Assembly (NCBI RefSeq): GCF_000226315.1
Contig: NC_016026.1
Span: 2,232,001-2,296,000, forward strand
Source of the DNA: Micavibrio aeruginosavorus ARL-13
Lineage (GTDB): Bacteria > Pseudomonadota > Alphaproteobacteria > Micavibrionales > Micavibrionaceae
Direction: 5' to 3'
Length of the DNA stretch: 64,000 nucleotides
A program made the translations under genes and the position numbers. A model generated the notes under the pieces. That model did not search any database. It saw nothing but the letters and a program-made list of their open reading frames with translations, and was not told where the DNA came from. Below, one piece after another: positions 26,269 to 35,655 of this stretch. Every line of letters begins with the position of its first letter. Position 1 is the first letter of the stretch.

Positions 26269-27414
26269 ATGCAGTGTGCCTCAGAATGCTCTACACTGAT
26301 TCGAACACGCGATAAAACCGGATCAGGCACACCCGTGGGCATTTATTTCTGTATCAACGATCTGATTGACGCTTTGGCCGATGCGCCGGATGGAACCGAT
26401 CCGGCGCAAATTCTGGTCACCGTCGCCGCCAAAACGCCGAATTGTGACGGGCACAGCGATGACGCGATGACGTTGTCATCCCAACCCAATATCCTGAATA
26501 TGAATGAACCGGCGGGCGTGTACAAACTGGCCACGTTGCTGGACGAAGTGCCGCTGTATCACATCAACATGGAATTGTTGCTGGACAAGGCATTGACCAT
26601 ACGTCACCACAACCATCTGGTGGATACCGCCCTGCTGACCGCCTTTGGCGGGCAGGCCTTGCCCAACACGCTCCAGCGTACCGACGGACCCAGTGACGCC
26701 ACCATCGTGATTGAGGGCAGTTTGCGCCACCCGATGATCGGGCATGTGGACCGCGTGACGCTGGCCAAAATTTACATGAATTTTTACCGCGCTTTGACCC
26801 ACGGGCATGAGGATTTCGATTTCGAAACCCATATTCTGGGCCGCCACCCCGAACCGTTCCGCACGCAATTCGATGGATACCTCATCGGCACGCGCGGCGC
26901 GATGCGGGCCGATATTTTACTGGGCTTTGGCATTCGCGCCGATTACGACCCGCGCCGCCCACTGGAAAAATATGTCGACGATGGTAAGAAGCGCGCCAAG
27001 GCCATGCAACTGAGTGACCCGCGCGAACTCTGCTGGGCGTGGATGGAGGCCGATGCGTTCCAGACCCGTCGTTGCCGCGATTTGGACCGCTTGCTCAGCC
27101 GCTTGCCCGCCCTGGGTAAAACGGCAAAATCCCCCGCCTGGGTGCGCACCGATGTGTTTCATTGCCTGGAACGCGAAGCGATGAAGCAGGTCTTTGCCGC
27201 GCAAATGGTCGCCATCGACCCCGATCTGCGCATTCTGGGCCCCAACGCCCACAACACACGCGCCGCCATTAACACCAACGCCAAGGGCGGGTTGGATGAT
27301 GCGTTGCAGGTGTTGCTGAGCGACACGCTGATCCCGGACGCCAAAAAATCCGAAACCGCCCGCCGCTTCCACGAAGGCGGCCACATGCGCCAGCGGGAAA
27401 CGGCGGCACTGTAA
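26269..27414 (+). CDS. Protein of unknown function
   Basis: 381 residues by the longest frame; no family recognised. A GTG at 26335 (giving GIYFCINDLIDALADAPDGT) is an equally plausible start, as the first 22 residues look unlike folded protein. The body is soluble and mixed alpha/beta, rich in His and Arg, with no signal peptide, membrane segment or metal motif beyond a C-terminal RRFHEGGHMRQRE. It lies beyond pheT and has its own terminator. It may be another lineage-specific protein like those around pheS and pheT. Confidence 0.55.
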   Translation: MQCASECSTLIRTRDKTGSGTPVGIYFCINDLIDALADAPDGTDPAQILVTVAAKTPNCDGHSDDAMTLSSQPNILNMNEPAGVYKLATLLDEVPLYHINMELLLDKALTIRHHNHLVDTALLTAFGGQALPNTLQRTDGPSDATIVIEGSLRHPMIGHVDRVTLAKIYMNFYRALTHGHEDFDFETHILGRHPEPFRTQFDGYLIGTRGAMRADILLGFGIRADYDPRRPLEKYVDDGKKRAKAMQLSDPRELCWAWMEADAFQTRRCRDLDRLLSRLPALGKTAKSPAWVRTDVFHCLEREAMKQVFAAQMVAIDPDLRILGPNAHNTRAAINTNAKGGLDDALQVLLSDTLIPDAKKSETARRFHEGGHMRQRETAAL

Positions 27415-27420
27415 AAACAC

Positions 27421-27451
27421 AAAAAACCCCGGAGATGATCCGGGGTTTTTG
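27421..27451. terminator. Bidirectional intrinsic terminator
   Basis: AAAAAACCCCGGA-GATGA-TCCGGGGTTTTT between convergent genes; A and T runs on both sides serve both strands. Confidence 0.9.
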
Positions 27452-27469
27452 TTCATTCTCGCTCTATCC

Positions 27470-29191
27470 TTACGCCGCTTCGCGTTTGGCCTTTTCCTCG
27501 GCCAGAATATCTTTGCGCGACAATTTTCCGATCATGGTTTTCGGCAGTGGGGTTTCGCGGATTTCCATGTGGCGGGGCATTTCGATTTTGGAAATTTTGT
27601 CCGCCAGAAACGCCAGCATGTCTTTTTCGGTCAATGTTACACCAGCCTTCGGCTTGATCCATGCTTTCACCGCCTCGCCGCGTTCATCATCCGGAACACC
27701 GGCGACGATGCACTCCTCGACGCCCGTGTGCAGGTAGATCGCTTCCTCGACATTGCGGGGATAGACATTATAGCCGTTGGTGATGATCAGATCCTTGATC
27801 CGGTCTACGATGTAGACATAGCCTTCCTGATCCATCGTGGCGACGTCACCGGTGTGCAGGCGACCACCTTTGAGAACCAGATCGGTTTCTTCCGGTTTGT
27901 TCCAGTAGCCCTTCATCACCTGCGGGCCGCGCACGCACAATTCGCCGCGCTCGCCCTGTTTCACCAGCGACACACCGTCTTCGGTGCTGACGATCTCAAC
28001 GATCGTGCCCGGAACCGGCATACCGATCGATCCGGCCTTGTTCGCGCCGACGATCGGGTTGACGCACACGACCGGAGCGGATTCCGTCAGGCCGTACCCC
28101 TCAACCACAACACAACCGGTGTTGCGTTCGAACGCCTTTTTCACCTCGACCGGCAACGGCGCGCCACCCGAAATGCAATAACGCAGGGATTTCAGGTCGA
28201 ATTCCGCCAGTTTCGGGTGGTTGTTGATGCCGTTATAAATCGCCGGAACGGCCGGGAAATAATGCGGCTTTTTCTTATCAATCGCCTTCAGCGTGATATC
28301 CAGCTCAAAACGCGGCGCCGGGATGATGATTTCAAAGGCGGAGCGCACGCTGAAATTCATCACGGCGGTCATGGCGAACACGTGGAAGAACGGCAGGACG
28401 CCCATCATGCGTTGTTGCCCGTCACCACCATGCCCACCCAGCCACAGGCTGCATTGATGGGCGTTGGCCGTCACGTTGGCATGGGTCAGGGCCGCGCCCT
28501 TGGGCGTGCCCGTCGTGCCACCGGTATATTGCAACACGGCGATATCGTTCATCGGATCAATGGACACCGGGGCGGGTTTACCACCGCCGGCCGTGATTTC
28601 ATGCAGCCAGACAATCTTGTCACTCGGTGCGATTTTCGCCTTGTCCTTGGCCTTGAAAATCGGGAAGAGCAGGCTTTTCGGGAAGGGCAGAATGTCGGTA
28701 AAGCGTGCCACAACCAGTTTTTGCAACGATGATGTTTTCAACATCTCGTCCATCTTCTGGTGCAGCATCTGCAGATCCAGCGTCAGCATGATGGTCGTGC
28801 CGCTGTCTTCGATCTGGTGCTTCAATTCACGCGGCGTATAGAGCGGGTTAAAATTCACCACCGTCGCGCCCGCCTTCAACGCGGCATAATAGCCGACGAT
28901 AAAGGTCGGGCAATTGGGCAGGAACATACCGATGCGCGTGCCCTTGACCACGCCCATATCCTGAAACGCCTTGGCCAGCGCATCCACCTGCGCGCCGATG
29001 TCGGCCCAGCTCCAGACCTTGCCCATGAAATCAATGCCGGGCCAGGCACCATGCGCCGCCACGGTTTTGTCGAGCATGGCCGGTACGGGCCCCATATCGA
29101 TGTCACAGCCCCAGTTCAATCCCTGCGGATAATGCGACAACCACGGATATTGCGCAGAGGACGATGCAGGCGAGATGGTTTCAACAGACAT
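27470..29191 (-). CDS. fadD: Long-chain fatty-acid-CoA ligase
   Basis: 573 residues from MSVETISPAS; an extra 26-residue upstream extension in frame is judged untranslated. Acyl-adenylate-forming motifs: the P-loop YTGGTTGTPKGAALTH, the VEGYGLTESAPVV motif, and GRLHTGDVATMDQEGYVYIVDR with IKDLIITNGYNVYPRNVEE. C-terminal Lys of KTMIGKLSRK completes catalysis. It activates fatty acids with ATP and CoA for beta-oxidation or lipid synthesis. Monocistronic, convergent with the preceding unknown gene. Confidence 0.93.
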   Translation of the reverse strand: MSVETISPASSSAQYPWLSHYPQGLNWGCDIDMGPVPAMLDKTVAAHGAWPGIDFMGKVWSWADIGAQVDALAKAFQDMGVVKGTRIGMFLPNCPTFIVGYYAALKAGATVVNFNPLYTPRELKHQIEDSGTTIMLTLDLQMLHQKMDEMLKTSSLQKLVVARFTDILPFPKSLLFPIFKAKDKAKIAPSDKIVWLHEITAGGGKPAPVSIDPMNDIAVLQYTGGTTGTPKGAALTHANVTANAHQCSLWLGGHGGDGQQRMMGVLPFFHVFAMTAVMNFSVRSAFEIIIPAPRFELDITLKAIDKKKPHYFPAVPAIYNGINNHPKLAEFDLKSLRYCISGGAPLPVEVKKAFERNTGCVVVEGYGLTESAPVVCVNPIVGANKAGSIGMPVPGTIVEIVSTEDGVSLVKQGERGELCVRGPQVMKGYWNKPEETDLVLKGGRLHTGDVATMDQEGYVYIVDRIKDLIITNGYNVYPRNVEEAIYLHTGVEECIVAGVPDDERGEAVKAWIKPKAGVTLTEKDMLAFLADKISKIEMPRHMEIRETPLPKTMIGKLSRKDILAEEKAKREAA

Positions 29192-29641
29192 AAAAACCCC
29201 CAATTGGACATTCGGTTTGAAATGATAACGATATGCACACGCCCCAAAACCACACTTTGTGCGACGCACAATTAACCCTTTGAAGAATCACGTAAAAATA
29301 CTAGTGCGCCGCAGGGCTTTTGGCCATCGCTTTGAGTCAAAAAGAAGAATTTTTTACGCCCTGCACACACCCGTCCGCCGCCATCGCCATACGCCCCCGT
29401 TTTTATGCGCACTTCCTAGTTTAGAGAATACTAAAGTGTTGTTTTTCTGGAATAAAAGCTGGATTTTTTACAAAGATTAACGCATCATTACCGGCAGATA
29501 GGGTGGAACAACGGTGGAACAAGATCGAAAAGATCGGGCATCGTTTTTAAATTTTTAAATTTTTTTTCGCCCGATTCCGGGTTCGTCAACTGTCCGACGA
29601 ATTCTGTTTTAAACAAAGCATTTCATACTGGATCGAATAAG
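29192..29641. other. AT-rich intergenic region upstream of the cold-shock gene
   Basis: 450 bases between divergent fadD and the cold-shock gene. The last 150 bases contain long A/T runs (AAATTTTTAAATTTTTTTT near 29550-29570) and a leader that could be long and structured, as in many cold-shock mRNAs. No coding frame with family resemblance, no clear -10/-35 pair chosen. Confidence 0.4.
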
Positions 29642-30214
29642 ATGAGTCACTTTGTTGGTAATAGTGAAGACGGTTTTCAAACAGACACCCTGCCCGCTGT
29701 GCGTGCCAAATTAAAATGGTTCAACGGACCGAAGGGCTTTGGGTTTGTCGTGCCCGATGGCGAAGACATTGACGCCTTTCTGCATGTCACGACGTTACAG
29801 CGCGCGGGCGCAACGGCTCTGGGTGATGGGGCCGACCTGATGTGCCGGATTAAACGCGGCCCGCGCGGCGCCATGGTGACCGAGGTCACAGAAATTCTTG
29901 ATCTGGGAGCCCTGCCGGAAACTGCAATGCCGACCAGCGCGCCACGCATGCCTCAATCCGGCGGCCCGTCGATCAGCGATCACGCCGGACCGGAAAAGGG
30001 CGTGACCATGGACGGCACCGTGAAATGGTACAAGCCGGAAAAAGGTTTCGGGTTCATCATTCCAGAAGATCAAGCCAAGGACGTTTTCATTCACAAAGCC
30101 TGCCTGGAACGCCACGGCCTCATGGGATTGGAACCGGGCCAACGCGTCCGCATGCAGGTGCGCGCCGTGGCCAAGGGCCGCGAAGTCATTGATTTCGAAT
30201 TGATGGATGGCTAA
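29642..30214 (+). CDS. Double cold-shock-domain protein
   Basis: 190 residues with two cold-shock domains. The first (~19-85) has [20 protein letters not shown] and DAFLHVTTL; the second (~120-188) has [20 protein letters not shown] and DVFIHKACL, each holding RNP1 and RNP2 motifs. A Pro/Ser-rich linker joins them. Two-domain Csp proteins are typical of alphaproteobacteria, where some act as RNA chaperones or transcription antiterminators in stationary phase. Closed by its own terminator. Confidence 0.92.
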   Translation: MSHFVGNSEDGFQTDTLPAVRAKLKWFNGPKGFGFVVPDGEDIDAFLHVTTLQRAGATALGDGADLMCRIKRGPRGAMVTEVTEILDLGALPETAMPTSAPRMPQSGGPSISDHAGPEKGVTMDGTVKWYKPEKGFGFIIPEDQAKDVFIHKACLERHGLMGLEPGQRVRMQVRAVAKGREVIDFELMDG

Positions 30215-30235
30215 ATCATCACACGCATGAAAATA

Positions 30236-30262
30236 AAAAGGGCCCGATCAAGGGCCCTTTTC
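30236..30262 (+). terminator. Intrinsic terminator after the cold-shock gene
   Basis: AAAGGGCCC-GATCA-AGGGCCCTTTTC hairpin with T-rich tail. Confidence 0.85.
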
Positions 30263-30278
30263 TTTTATCCGGATTTGG

Positions 30279-30404
30279 AAGTGCGGGGTTATGCCCGCCC
30301 ACCTTCTTAAATGCGTGCGGGATTACGCCCGCCCACCTTTTTTAACGCGTGCGGGGTTCAGGCCCGCCCATCCTTTTTAAAGCGTGCGGGATTACGCCCG
30401 CACG
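30279..30404. repeat. Tandem array of four ~34-bp hairpin units
   Basis: Four copies begin with GTGCGG at 30281, 30315, 30349 and 30384. Each holds a GCGGG...CCCGC hairpin; three are followed by CACCTTTTTT-like runs, i.e. a terminator on the plus strand. The fourth copy overlaps the last codons and stop of gcrA (VRA-stop), so the array appears to derive from the 3' end of gcrA. Confidence 0.85.
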
Positions 30405-30928
30405 ACGTCTTTCAATTCTTCTTCGGCGTGCACCGCGCTGCCTTCGCGTTCGAAATCCTCGGCGTTCAGCTGGCGGGAACGGCTTGGGGCCTGGTAGGCG
30501 ATCTTCGCGTGCGCACCGCAATAGGGCAGACCGGCTTCGGAAGAACAGCCACAGAAGTGGAAGTTGGAATCTTTCGGGTCGCCAACCGGCCAGCGGCACA
30601 TGCGATCCTTCAACTCAACCATGCTGACACCCTTGCCGTTATTGGCGGCTTGGGGAATGGCAATCGCAACGCGCGCGGCGGCACGCACGGGCGCGGCCGT
30701 CTCTTCCACAACACGCACCGTCGCTTTCACAGCGATCGGAGCAGCATCAGGCGTTTTGCTATTTTGTTGAATGGGGGATACACGGTTGGAGAGTTTCAGG
30801 CGGTGCGCCTTGCCGATCACGGCGTTGCGAGTCAATCCCCCGCCCAAGGCTTTCGCAATTTCCGCCGCGGACTTCCCCTCGCCCCACAGCTGTTTTAGAA
30901 GAGATACGCGTTCTTCGGTCCAGCTCAT
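30392..30928 (-). CDS. gcrA: GcrA cell-cycle regulator
   Basis: 178 residues from MSWTEERVSLLKQLWGEGKS, the universal GcrA start; GGGGAG lies 9 bases upstream. The N-terminal helix-turn-helix-like part (SAAEIAKALGGGLTRNAVIGKAHRLKL) is diagnostic, and the C-terminal RMCRWPVGDPKDSNFHFCGC with LPYCGAHAKIAYQ is the conserved sigma70-binding zinc-like region. GcrA works with RNA polymerase at promoters carrying CcrM-methylated GANTC. The stop codon is in the loop of a hairpin from the tandem array. Its upstream region contains six GANTC sites. Confidence 0.96.
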   Translation of the reverse strand: MSWTEERVSLLKQLWGEGKSAAEIAKALGGGLTRNAVIGKAHRLKLSNRVSPIQQNSKTPDAAPIAVKATVRVVEETAAPVRAAARVAIAIPQAANNGKGVSMVELKDRMCRWPVGDPKDSNFHFCGCSSEAGLPYCGAHAKIAYQAPSRSRQLNAEDFEREGSAVHAEEELKDVVRA

Positions 30929-30999
30929 TTTTATAGTCTCCCCGTTTGAAATCTCTTTTAAAGTCGTCACACACACGCATTGATCAGGACAAAGCCCTG

Positions 31000-31160
31000 A
31001 TTCAAAAAAGAAAATCATTTATTCTGTGCAGCGGGGGTAATGTAACAGGTGGGTGATTCGCTGGTCCAGAGTCCTGCGAATCACCGCGCGTTTTATCCAC
31101 ACATTTGAACGCTCGCACTTGCGACGAATCTTGAAACGTGATTTTTCCAAGCCGCGAATC
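31000..31160. promoter_or_regulatory. Cluster of six GANTC sites upstream of gcrA
   Basis: GANTC occurs at 31000, 31055, 31069, 31078, 31126 and 31156. Two of them lie in a perfect 10-bp inverted repeat GGTGATTCGC / GCGAATCACC (31052-31061 and 31076-31085) with a third in the loop. CcrM methylates GANTC in alphaproteobacteria, and GcrA responds to that mark. The cluster sits between gcrA (minus) and the end of era, in the gcrA promoter region. Confidence 0.7.
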
Positions 31161-31167
31161 GGTCGCA

Positions 31168-31199
31168 ATAAAAAAGCGACGCTTTTCAGCATCGCTTTA
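31168..31199 (-). terminator. Intrinsic terminator after era
   Basis: On the minus strand AAAGCGA ... TCGCTTT followed by TTTT; 12-base loop. It closes the acpS-lepB-rnc-era operon. Confidence 0.7.
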
Positions 31200-31242
31200 G
31201 AATTTATGCGTTCGCGCACAGGATTATATGCGGTTGACCGCC

Positions 31243-32166
31243 TTACGCGCCGGGATCCAACCCCCAGACGCTGTAACGATCCGGATCATCCATCCAGTTT
31301 TCTTTCACTTTGACGAACAATTTCAAATGCACGCGGCACTCCAGCAGGGATTCCAGCTCTTTACGCGATTGCATGCCAATCGTCTTCAATCGCGAGCCAC
31401 CCTTGCCCAGAATGATCGGTTTGTGTGCCTCGCGGGCCAGATAGATGATTTGTGAAATCTTCACACTGCCATCATCAAAGCTTTCCCACGTTTCCGTTTC
31501 CACCGTGGCGGCGTAGGGCAATTCCTGATGCAAATTGTCGTAGATTTTTTCGCGGGTGATTTCCGCCGCCAGCAGGCGTTCAGGCAAATCCGATAATTGA
31601 TCACCCGGATAATGGTGCGGGCCTTCCGGAATGTTTTTTGAAATCCAGTCCAGAACATCCTGAACCCCGCGCCCTTTCAGGCCAGAGATCATGAAGGTTG
31701 CCGTAAAAGGGATACGATCATTCAATTCCGCACTGATTTTCAGCAATTGATCGGCAGGCATCTGGTCGATTTTATTCAGCAGCAGGATGATTTTCCGATC
31801 CCCTACCGCGCCATCCTTAACCCGTTTTTCGATGGTGTCCAGCAACGCGCGGGTGTCTTTATCAAACCCCTCCTTCGACGCATCAATCAGCAGGGCGGTA
31901 ATATCCGCATCCGCTTCACCGTTCCATGCGGCGGCGACCATGGCGCGATCCAGGCGGCGCTTGGGCGAAAAAATACCCGGCGTGTCGATCAGGATAATCT
32001 GCGTTGCATCATCATCCATCATGACAATGCCGCGCACATTGATGCGGGTTGTTTGCACCTTGCGATTGACGATGGAAACCTTGGCCCCGACCATCCGGTT
32101 GATCAGGGTTGATTTGCCCGCATTCGGGGCGCCAATGATGGCAACGAAGCCACAACGTTCGGTCAT
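31243..32166 (-). CDS. era: GTPase Era
   Basis: 307 residues. G1 GAPNAGKSTL, G2 TTRINVRG, G3 DTPGIF, G4 NKID, then the KH domain around EITREKIYDNLHQELPYAA and ILGKGGSRLKTIGMQSRKELE. Era binds the 3' end of 16S rRNA and helps mature the 30S subunit. The start codon overlaps the rnc stop by four bases (ATGA). Confidence 0.98.
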   Translation of the reverse strand: MTERCGFVAIIGAPNAGKSTLINRMVGAKVSIVNRKVQTTRINVRGIVMMDDDATQIILIDTPGIFSPKRRLDRAMVAAAWNGEADADITALLIDASKEGFDKDTRALLDTIEKRVKDGAVGDRKIILLLNKIDQMPADQLLKISAELNDRIPFTATFMISGLKGRGVQDVLDWISKNIPEGPHHYPGDQLSDLPERLLAAEITREKIYDNLHQELPYAATVETETWESFDDGSVKISQIIYLAREAHKPIILGKGGSRLKTIGMQSRKELESLLECRVHLKLFVKVKENWMDDPDRYSVWGLDPGA

Positions 32167-32870
32167 GAACGATTATCCTTTTCTATGATGTTCAGCAGAC
32201 GGGTCGCCGCCGCTTTTTCCGCCGCACGGCGGGATGTGCCCTGTTCTGCCACTTCGTCGAACCCTTCGACAAAGACTGACACTGTAAAAATCGGCGCGTG
32301 GTCCGGGCCAGAGCGTTCGATCATCGTATAACGCGGCAGTGGATGCCCCTGCCCCTGCGCCCATTCCTGCAGGGCGGTTTTCGGGTCGCGCGGCGGGGTC
32401 AGATCCGCCTGCAACAAGTCACCCCACAGGGATTGAATGGCCGACATGCAAGGGTCCAGACCGGCATCCAGATACAGAGCCCCGATCATCGCCTCGACCA
32501 CATCGGACAGAATATTGTCATTCTCTGCCCCACCCGCGGCGCGTTCGGCATGGGACAAATGCAGCGCATCACCCAAATTGATGCCTTTCGCCACACGCGC
32601 CAATGTTGATCCCGAGACCAACGCCGCATGGCGGCGGGCCAGGTCGCCTTCGTTTTCATGCGGAAAAATATCAAACAGAAACCGCGCCAAGGCCAACCCC
32701 ATGACCCGGTCGCCCAGAAATTCCAGGCGTTCATAATTCACCGCCGCACCCGTCGATGAATGGGTCAGCGCCGCGCGCAATAAATCCGGATTGGAAAAAC
32801 GATGGTTCAAACGATCCTGCAGATCGTTCATGGCCTGATCCATGTCGGGTGCACCCGCCATGGGCATCAA
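32163..32870 (-). CDS. rnc: Ribonuclease III
   Basis: 235 residues. The catalytic signature ERLEFLGDRVMGLALA and the second metal site DVVEAMIGALYLDAG are intact, followed by the double-stranded RNA-binding domain (DPKTALQEWAQGQGHPLPRYTMIERSGPDHAPIFTVSV). RNase III processes rRNA precursors and structured mRNAs. Its start overlaps the end of lepB by four bases; translational coupling along the operon is likely. Alternative starts within the first 15 residues exist. Confidence 0.97.
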   Translation of the reverse strand: MMPMAGAPDMDQAMNDLQDRLNHRFSNPDLLRAALTHSSTGAAVNYERLEFLGDRVMGLALARFLFDIFPHENEGDLARRHAALVSGSTLARVAKGINLGDALHLSHAERAAGGAENDNILSDVVEAMIGALYLDAGLDPCMSAIQSLWGDLLQADLTPPRDPKTALQEWAQGQGHPLPRYTMIERSGPDHAPIFTVSVFVEGFDEVAEQGTSRRAAEKAAATRLLNIIEKDNRS

Positions 32871-33751
32871 TCCGCCGCAACCGGGGTTGACGCCGCTGCC
32901 GGGGCCTCAACCTTCACCGGCTCGACAGACATCAACAGGCGGCTGTAACGAATGGCACCGGGCCATTTCCACACCTCGGCCAGCGACGCGCTGCCGTTGG
33001 TGGAGAAGAACAGGAACGATGCGCGGCCAACAATGTTTTCATACGGAATAAAGCCGACATGATTCATCACGCGGCTGTCCTGTGAATTGTCACGGTTGTC
33101 GCCCATGGCGAAATAATGCCCGTCCGGCACCGTATATTCCGGCGTATTATCCAGCGGATGGTCGTCACCTTCTTCGTAAATGCTATGCACGACACCGTTG
33201 GGCAGCGTTTCCAGATACTCGGTCATGACCACAATCGACCCATCTTCGTCCACGCGTTTCAAGCCGACGGATTCACGCGGCACGATCTGGCGGTTGATAT
33301 ACAAACGGCCATCAATCACCTGCACCGTATCACCCGGCATGCCGACAATACGTTTGATATAATCAATACGTGGATTGGTCGGCAGCTTGAAGACAGCCAC
33401 GTCACCACGTTCCGGGGCCTTGGCCCACACGCGGCCCTCAATCGGGGCCAAACCGAACGGGAAAGAATAGCGGGAATAACCATAGGCCGGTTTGCTGACG
33501 AACAGGTAATCGCCCACTTCCAATGTCGGTTTCATCGATCCAGAGGGAATGTTAAACGGCTCATACAGGAATGTGCGGATCAACAGGGCCAGAACCACAG
33601 CGATCATCGCTGTCTTGATAAATTCGCTCCACTCTTCGCTGGCACTGAGCGGCGGGGATTTTGGCGCTGACTTTTGATTGGCTTGCTGGTCAGCGGGCGT
33701 TTGATCGCTCATCGCGGGGTTCTCTGTTCTGGAAGGATCCGTGTACGTCAT
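32867..33751 (-). CDS. lepB: Signal peptidase I
   Basis: 294 residues; a start at 33712 (MSDQTPAD) is also possible. A Gln/Lys-rich cytoplasmic head, one membrane helix (FIKTAMIAVVLALLIRTFL), then the catalytic Ser box PSGSMKPTLEVGDYLFV, the Lys box RGDVAVFKLPTNPRIDYIKRIVGMPGD, and GDNRDNSQDSR. It removes signal peptides from exported proteins, including the several secreted proteins in this window. Confidence 0.97.
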   Translation of the reverse strand: MTYTDPSRTENPAMSDQTPADQQANQKSAPKSPPLSASEEWSEFIKTAMIAVVLALLIRTFLYEPFNIPSGSMKPTLEVGDYLFVSKPAYGYSRYSFPFGLAPIEGRVWAKAPERGDVAVFKLPTNPRIDYIKRIVGMPGDTVQVIDGRLYINRQIVPRESVGLKRVDEDGSIVVMTEYLETLPNGVVHSIYEEGDDHPLDNTPEYTVPDGHYFAMGDNRDNSQDSRVMNHVGFIPYENIVGRASFLFFSTNGSASLAEVWKWPGAIRYSRLLMSVEPVKVEAPAAASTPVAAD

Positions 33752-33786
33752 GGCTAGGTTTTATCGAATGTTTCCGCCAAAATCCA

Positions 33787-34209
33787 TTAAATATCCGGTT
33801 CGCCCTGGGGCCGGGCTTCAATCATCACATGCGCCATCCCCAAGGGCGGTTCATCGGTCAACGTCAAGTGGATCACGGGGCGCATCCCCGCGGGCACCAT
33901 GGCGGCCAGCCGTTTGGCTGCCCCACCGGTTAAATGCAAGGTCGGCCGCCCAAAAGAATCATTCACCACGCCAATATCCCGCATGAAAACGCCCTCCGCA
34001 AAGCCTGTCCCCAACGCCTTGGAGCAGGCTTCCTTGGCGGCAAACCGCTTGGCATAGGTCGCAATATGCGTGCCCGCCCCCCGGCGGGATTCGGCCTTGG
34101 CGCGCTCAGTTTCCGTAAAACAGCGCAAAATGAACCGATCCCCGAACCGGGCCAGGGTTTTTTCAATCCGGCGGATATCGATCAGGTCTGATCCCGTGCC
34201 AATAATCAT
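33787..34209 (-). CDS. acpS: Holo-[acyl-carrier-protein] synthase
   Basis: 140 residues from [21 protein letters not shown]; a TTG five codons upstream could also serve. Key motifs: GTGSDLIDI with the Mg-binding Asp, and [17 protein letters not shown] with the catalytic Glu/Lys. It transfers 4'-phosphopantetheine from CoA to ACP. It is the first gene of acpS-lepB-rnc-era, with a 35-base gap to lepB. Confidence 0.95.
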   Translation of the reverse strand: MIIGTGSDLIDIRRIEKTLARFGDRFILRCFTETERAKAESRRGAGTHIATYAKRFAAKEACSKALGTGFAEGVFMRDIGVVNDSFGRPTLHLTGGAAKRLAAMVPAGMRPVIHLTLTDEPPLGMAHVMIEARPQGEPDI

Positions 34210-34409
34210 CGTACTAACAGCCAACCCATTGATTTTACTGGATATGCAAACCCGTGCGCACAGCGCTCTTGACGGGTAAAACTTTATTTAAAACAATAGC
34301 ATAAAATAAATCTGCTGCAGGTAGATTTAGCATCATCACGATCGTCGGGCGCGAAAACTTAGGCGAATTCAAAAGACCGTTTTGAATTTCTGGCAGGAGG
34401 GGGTTTTCC

Positions 34410-35636
34410 GTGTCAGGCCGCGCCCAAGTTTTAAGAGCAGACGCTGCGGCGTCTGTGCCTTCCATTCTGAAAACACAACCACGTCACACGATCATATGCA
34501 TGATCGCGATCGCGGGATTTTGCGCCCTCGTCCCCAACGCCGCCCATGCCGCCTGCACCTCTCCTGCAAAAGGCGAGGGCGCGATTGAATGGTTCACCGC
34601 TGACCAGAAATTTAAATATTGCGACAACACCAATTGGGTCGTGATCGGCACGGGCGGATCATGGGTCGTGAGCGGTTCAGACATTTATTACACCACCGAC
34701 ATGGTCGGGATTAACCGCAGCAATCCCGCCGTCATGCTGGATGTCGGCGGCAGTGTGCGCATAGGCGACAACAGCGTGACCTGTAACACCGCCCGTGAGG
34801 GCGCGATCCGTTACAGCAGCGTCAACACCGTCGATTTTTGTGATGGGACATCGTGGAAATCTTTTTCCGGCATCACACCATCCACATGCCCAACAACGGA
34901 ATACACAACACCAGGGTCGTATACTTATACCGTCACAGCCGGATGCACCAATCTGATTCTCGAATCCTATGGCGCGGGTGGCGGCGGTGGATGGGCCAGC
35001 TATGCCGGTGGTGGCGGTGGTTCATCCCGCATCGAATATCCGGCCAGCACGATTGTATCGCTGGGTGGTGGCGGCGGCGGCGGCGGCGGTGATGCCGGCG
35101 GCCCCGGCGGCGGCGGCGGTGGTGGCTATGGCAAGAAATTGATGACGCTGAGCGTGGGTAACGTGCTGAACATCTATGTCGGTCAAGGCGGCCAGAATGG
35201 ATGCAGCAACAATGGTGGCGCCGGCGGAAACCCGTCAGGGGGCACGCTGGGTAACTCCAGCAATGGCGGAAACTCCACCTATGGCGGCGGCGGCGGCGGT
35301 GACGGGGGATACCGGGGCGGCACATCCACCTATGGCGGCGGCGGCGGCGGTGGTGACGGAGTCGACAATAACGGGTCCACAACAACCTATGGCGGAGCGG
35401 GTGGCGCGGATGTTGCGTATCTGTGCGGCACATCCACCTATGGCGGGCCATGTGGCGGATCAAAATCGGGCGGCGGTGGCGGATATGGGATCGGCGATGT
35501 CGCCCTACAAGGTTCCGGCGGAAACAGTAGTGCCGGTGGAACCGCAGCCGGGGGCGGAACCGGAACCGGGGGAGCCCCGGCGTCCGCCTGCAATCGCGGT
35601 GGCGATGGCAAAGTCGTGATCCGGCCCCAACAATAG
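34410..35636 (+). CDS. Secreted glycine-rich modular protein, copy 1
   Basis: 408 residues starting at GTG with AGGAGG 9 bases upstream. A signal peptide with late core (TIICMIAIAGFCALVPNAAHA) ends near residue 48. Modules follow: a CTSP...FKYCDNTNWV unit, a VGINRSNPAVMLDVGGSVRI unit resembling phage/adhesin fibre repeats, a second VDFCDGTSWKSF unit, a YTTPGSYTYTVTAGCTNLIL strand pair, and about 230 residues of Gly-dominated repeats with STYGG, YLCGTSTYGGPCGG and terminal GKVVIRP. A beta-rich or polyglycine-helix surface fibre is likely. No cell-wall anchor, autotransporter domain or sorting signal is seen. Confidence 0.8.
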   Translation: MSGRAQVLRADAAASVPSILKTQPRHTIICMIAIAGFCALVPNAAHAACTSPAKGEGAIEWFTADQKFKYCDNTNWVVIGTGGSWVVSGSDIYYTTDMVGINRSNPAVMLDVGGSVRIGDNSVTCNTAREGAIRYSSVNTVDFCDGTSWKSFSGITPSTCPTTEYTTPGSYTYTVTAGCTNLILESYGAGGGGGWASYAGGGGGSSRIEYPASTIVSLGGGGGGGGGDAGGPGGGGGGGYGKKLMTLSVGNVLNIYVGQGGQNGCSNNGGAGGNPSGGTLGNSSNGGNSTYGGGGGGDGGYRGGTSTYGGGGGGGDGVDNNGSTTTYGGAGGADVAYLCGTSTYGGPCGGSKSGGGGGYGIGDVALQGSGGNSSAGGTAAGGGTGTGGAPASACNRGGDGKVVIRPQQ

Positions 35637-35655
35637 ATAAGAAATTTTATAAATC

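Noticed and set aside
24567-26342. Long minus-strand frame opposite pheT
   Set aside because: Antisense shadow; pheT is unquestionable on the plus strand.
30279-30404. CRISPR-like array
   Set aside because: Only four units, spacers are nearly absent and the repeats are terminator hairpins; no cas genes anywhere in the window.
34933-35463. Arg/His-rich minus-strand frame inside glycine-rich copy 1
   Set aside because: Antisense reading of GGC/GGT repeats gives RHHRRR-like sequence; no RBS or signal.
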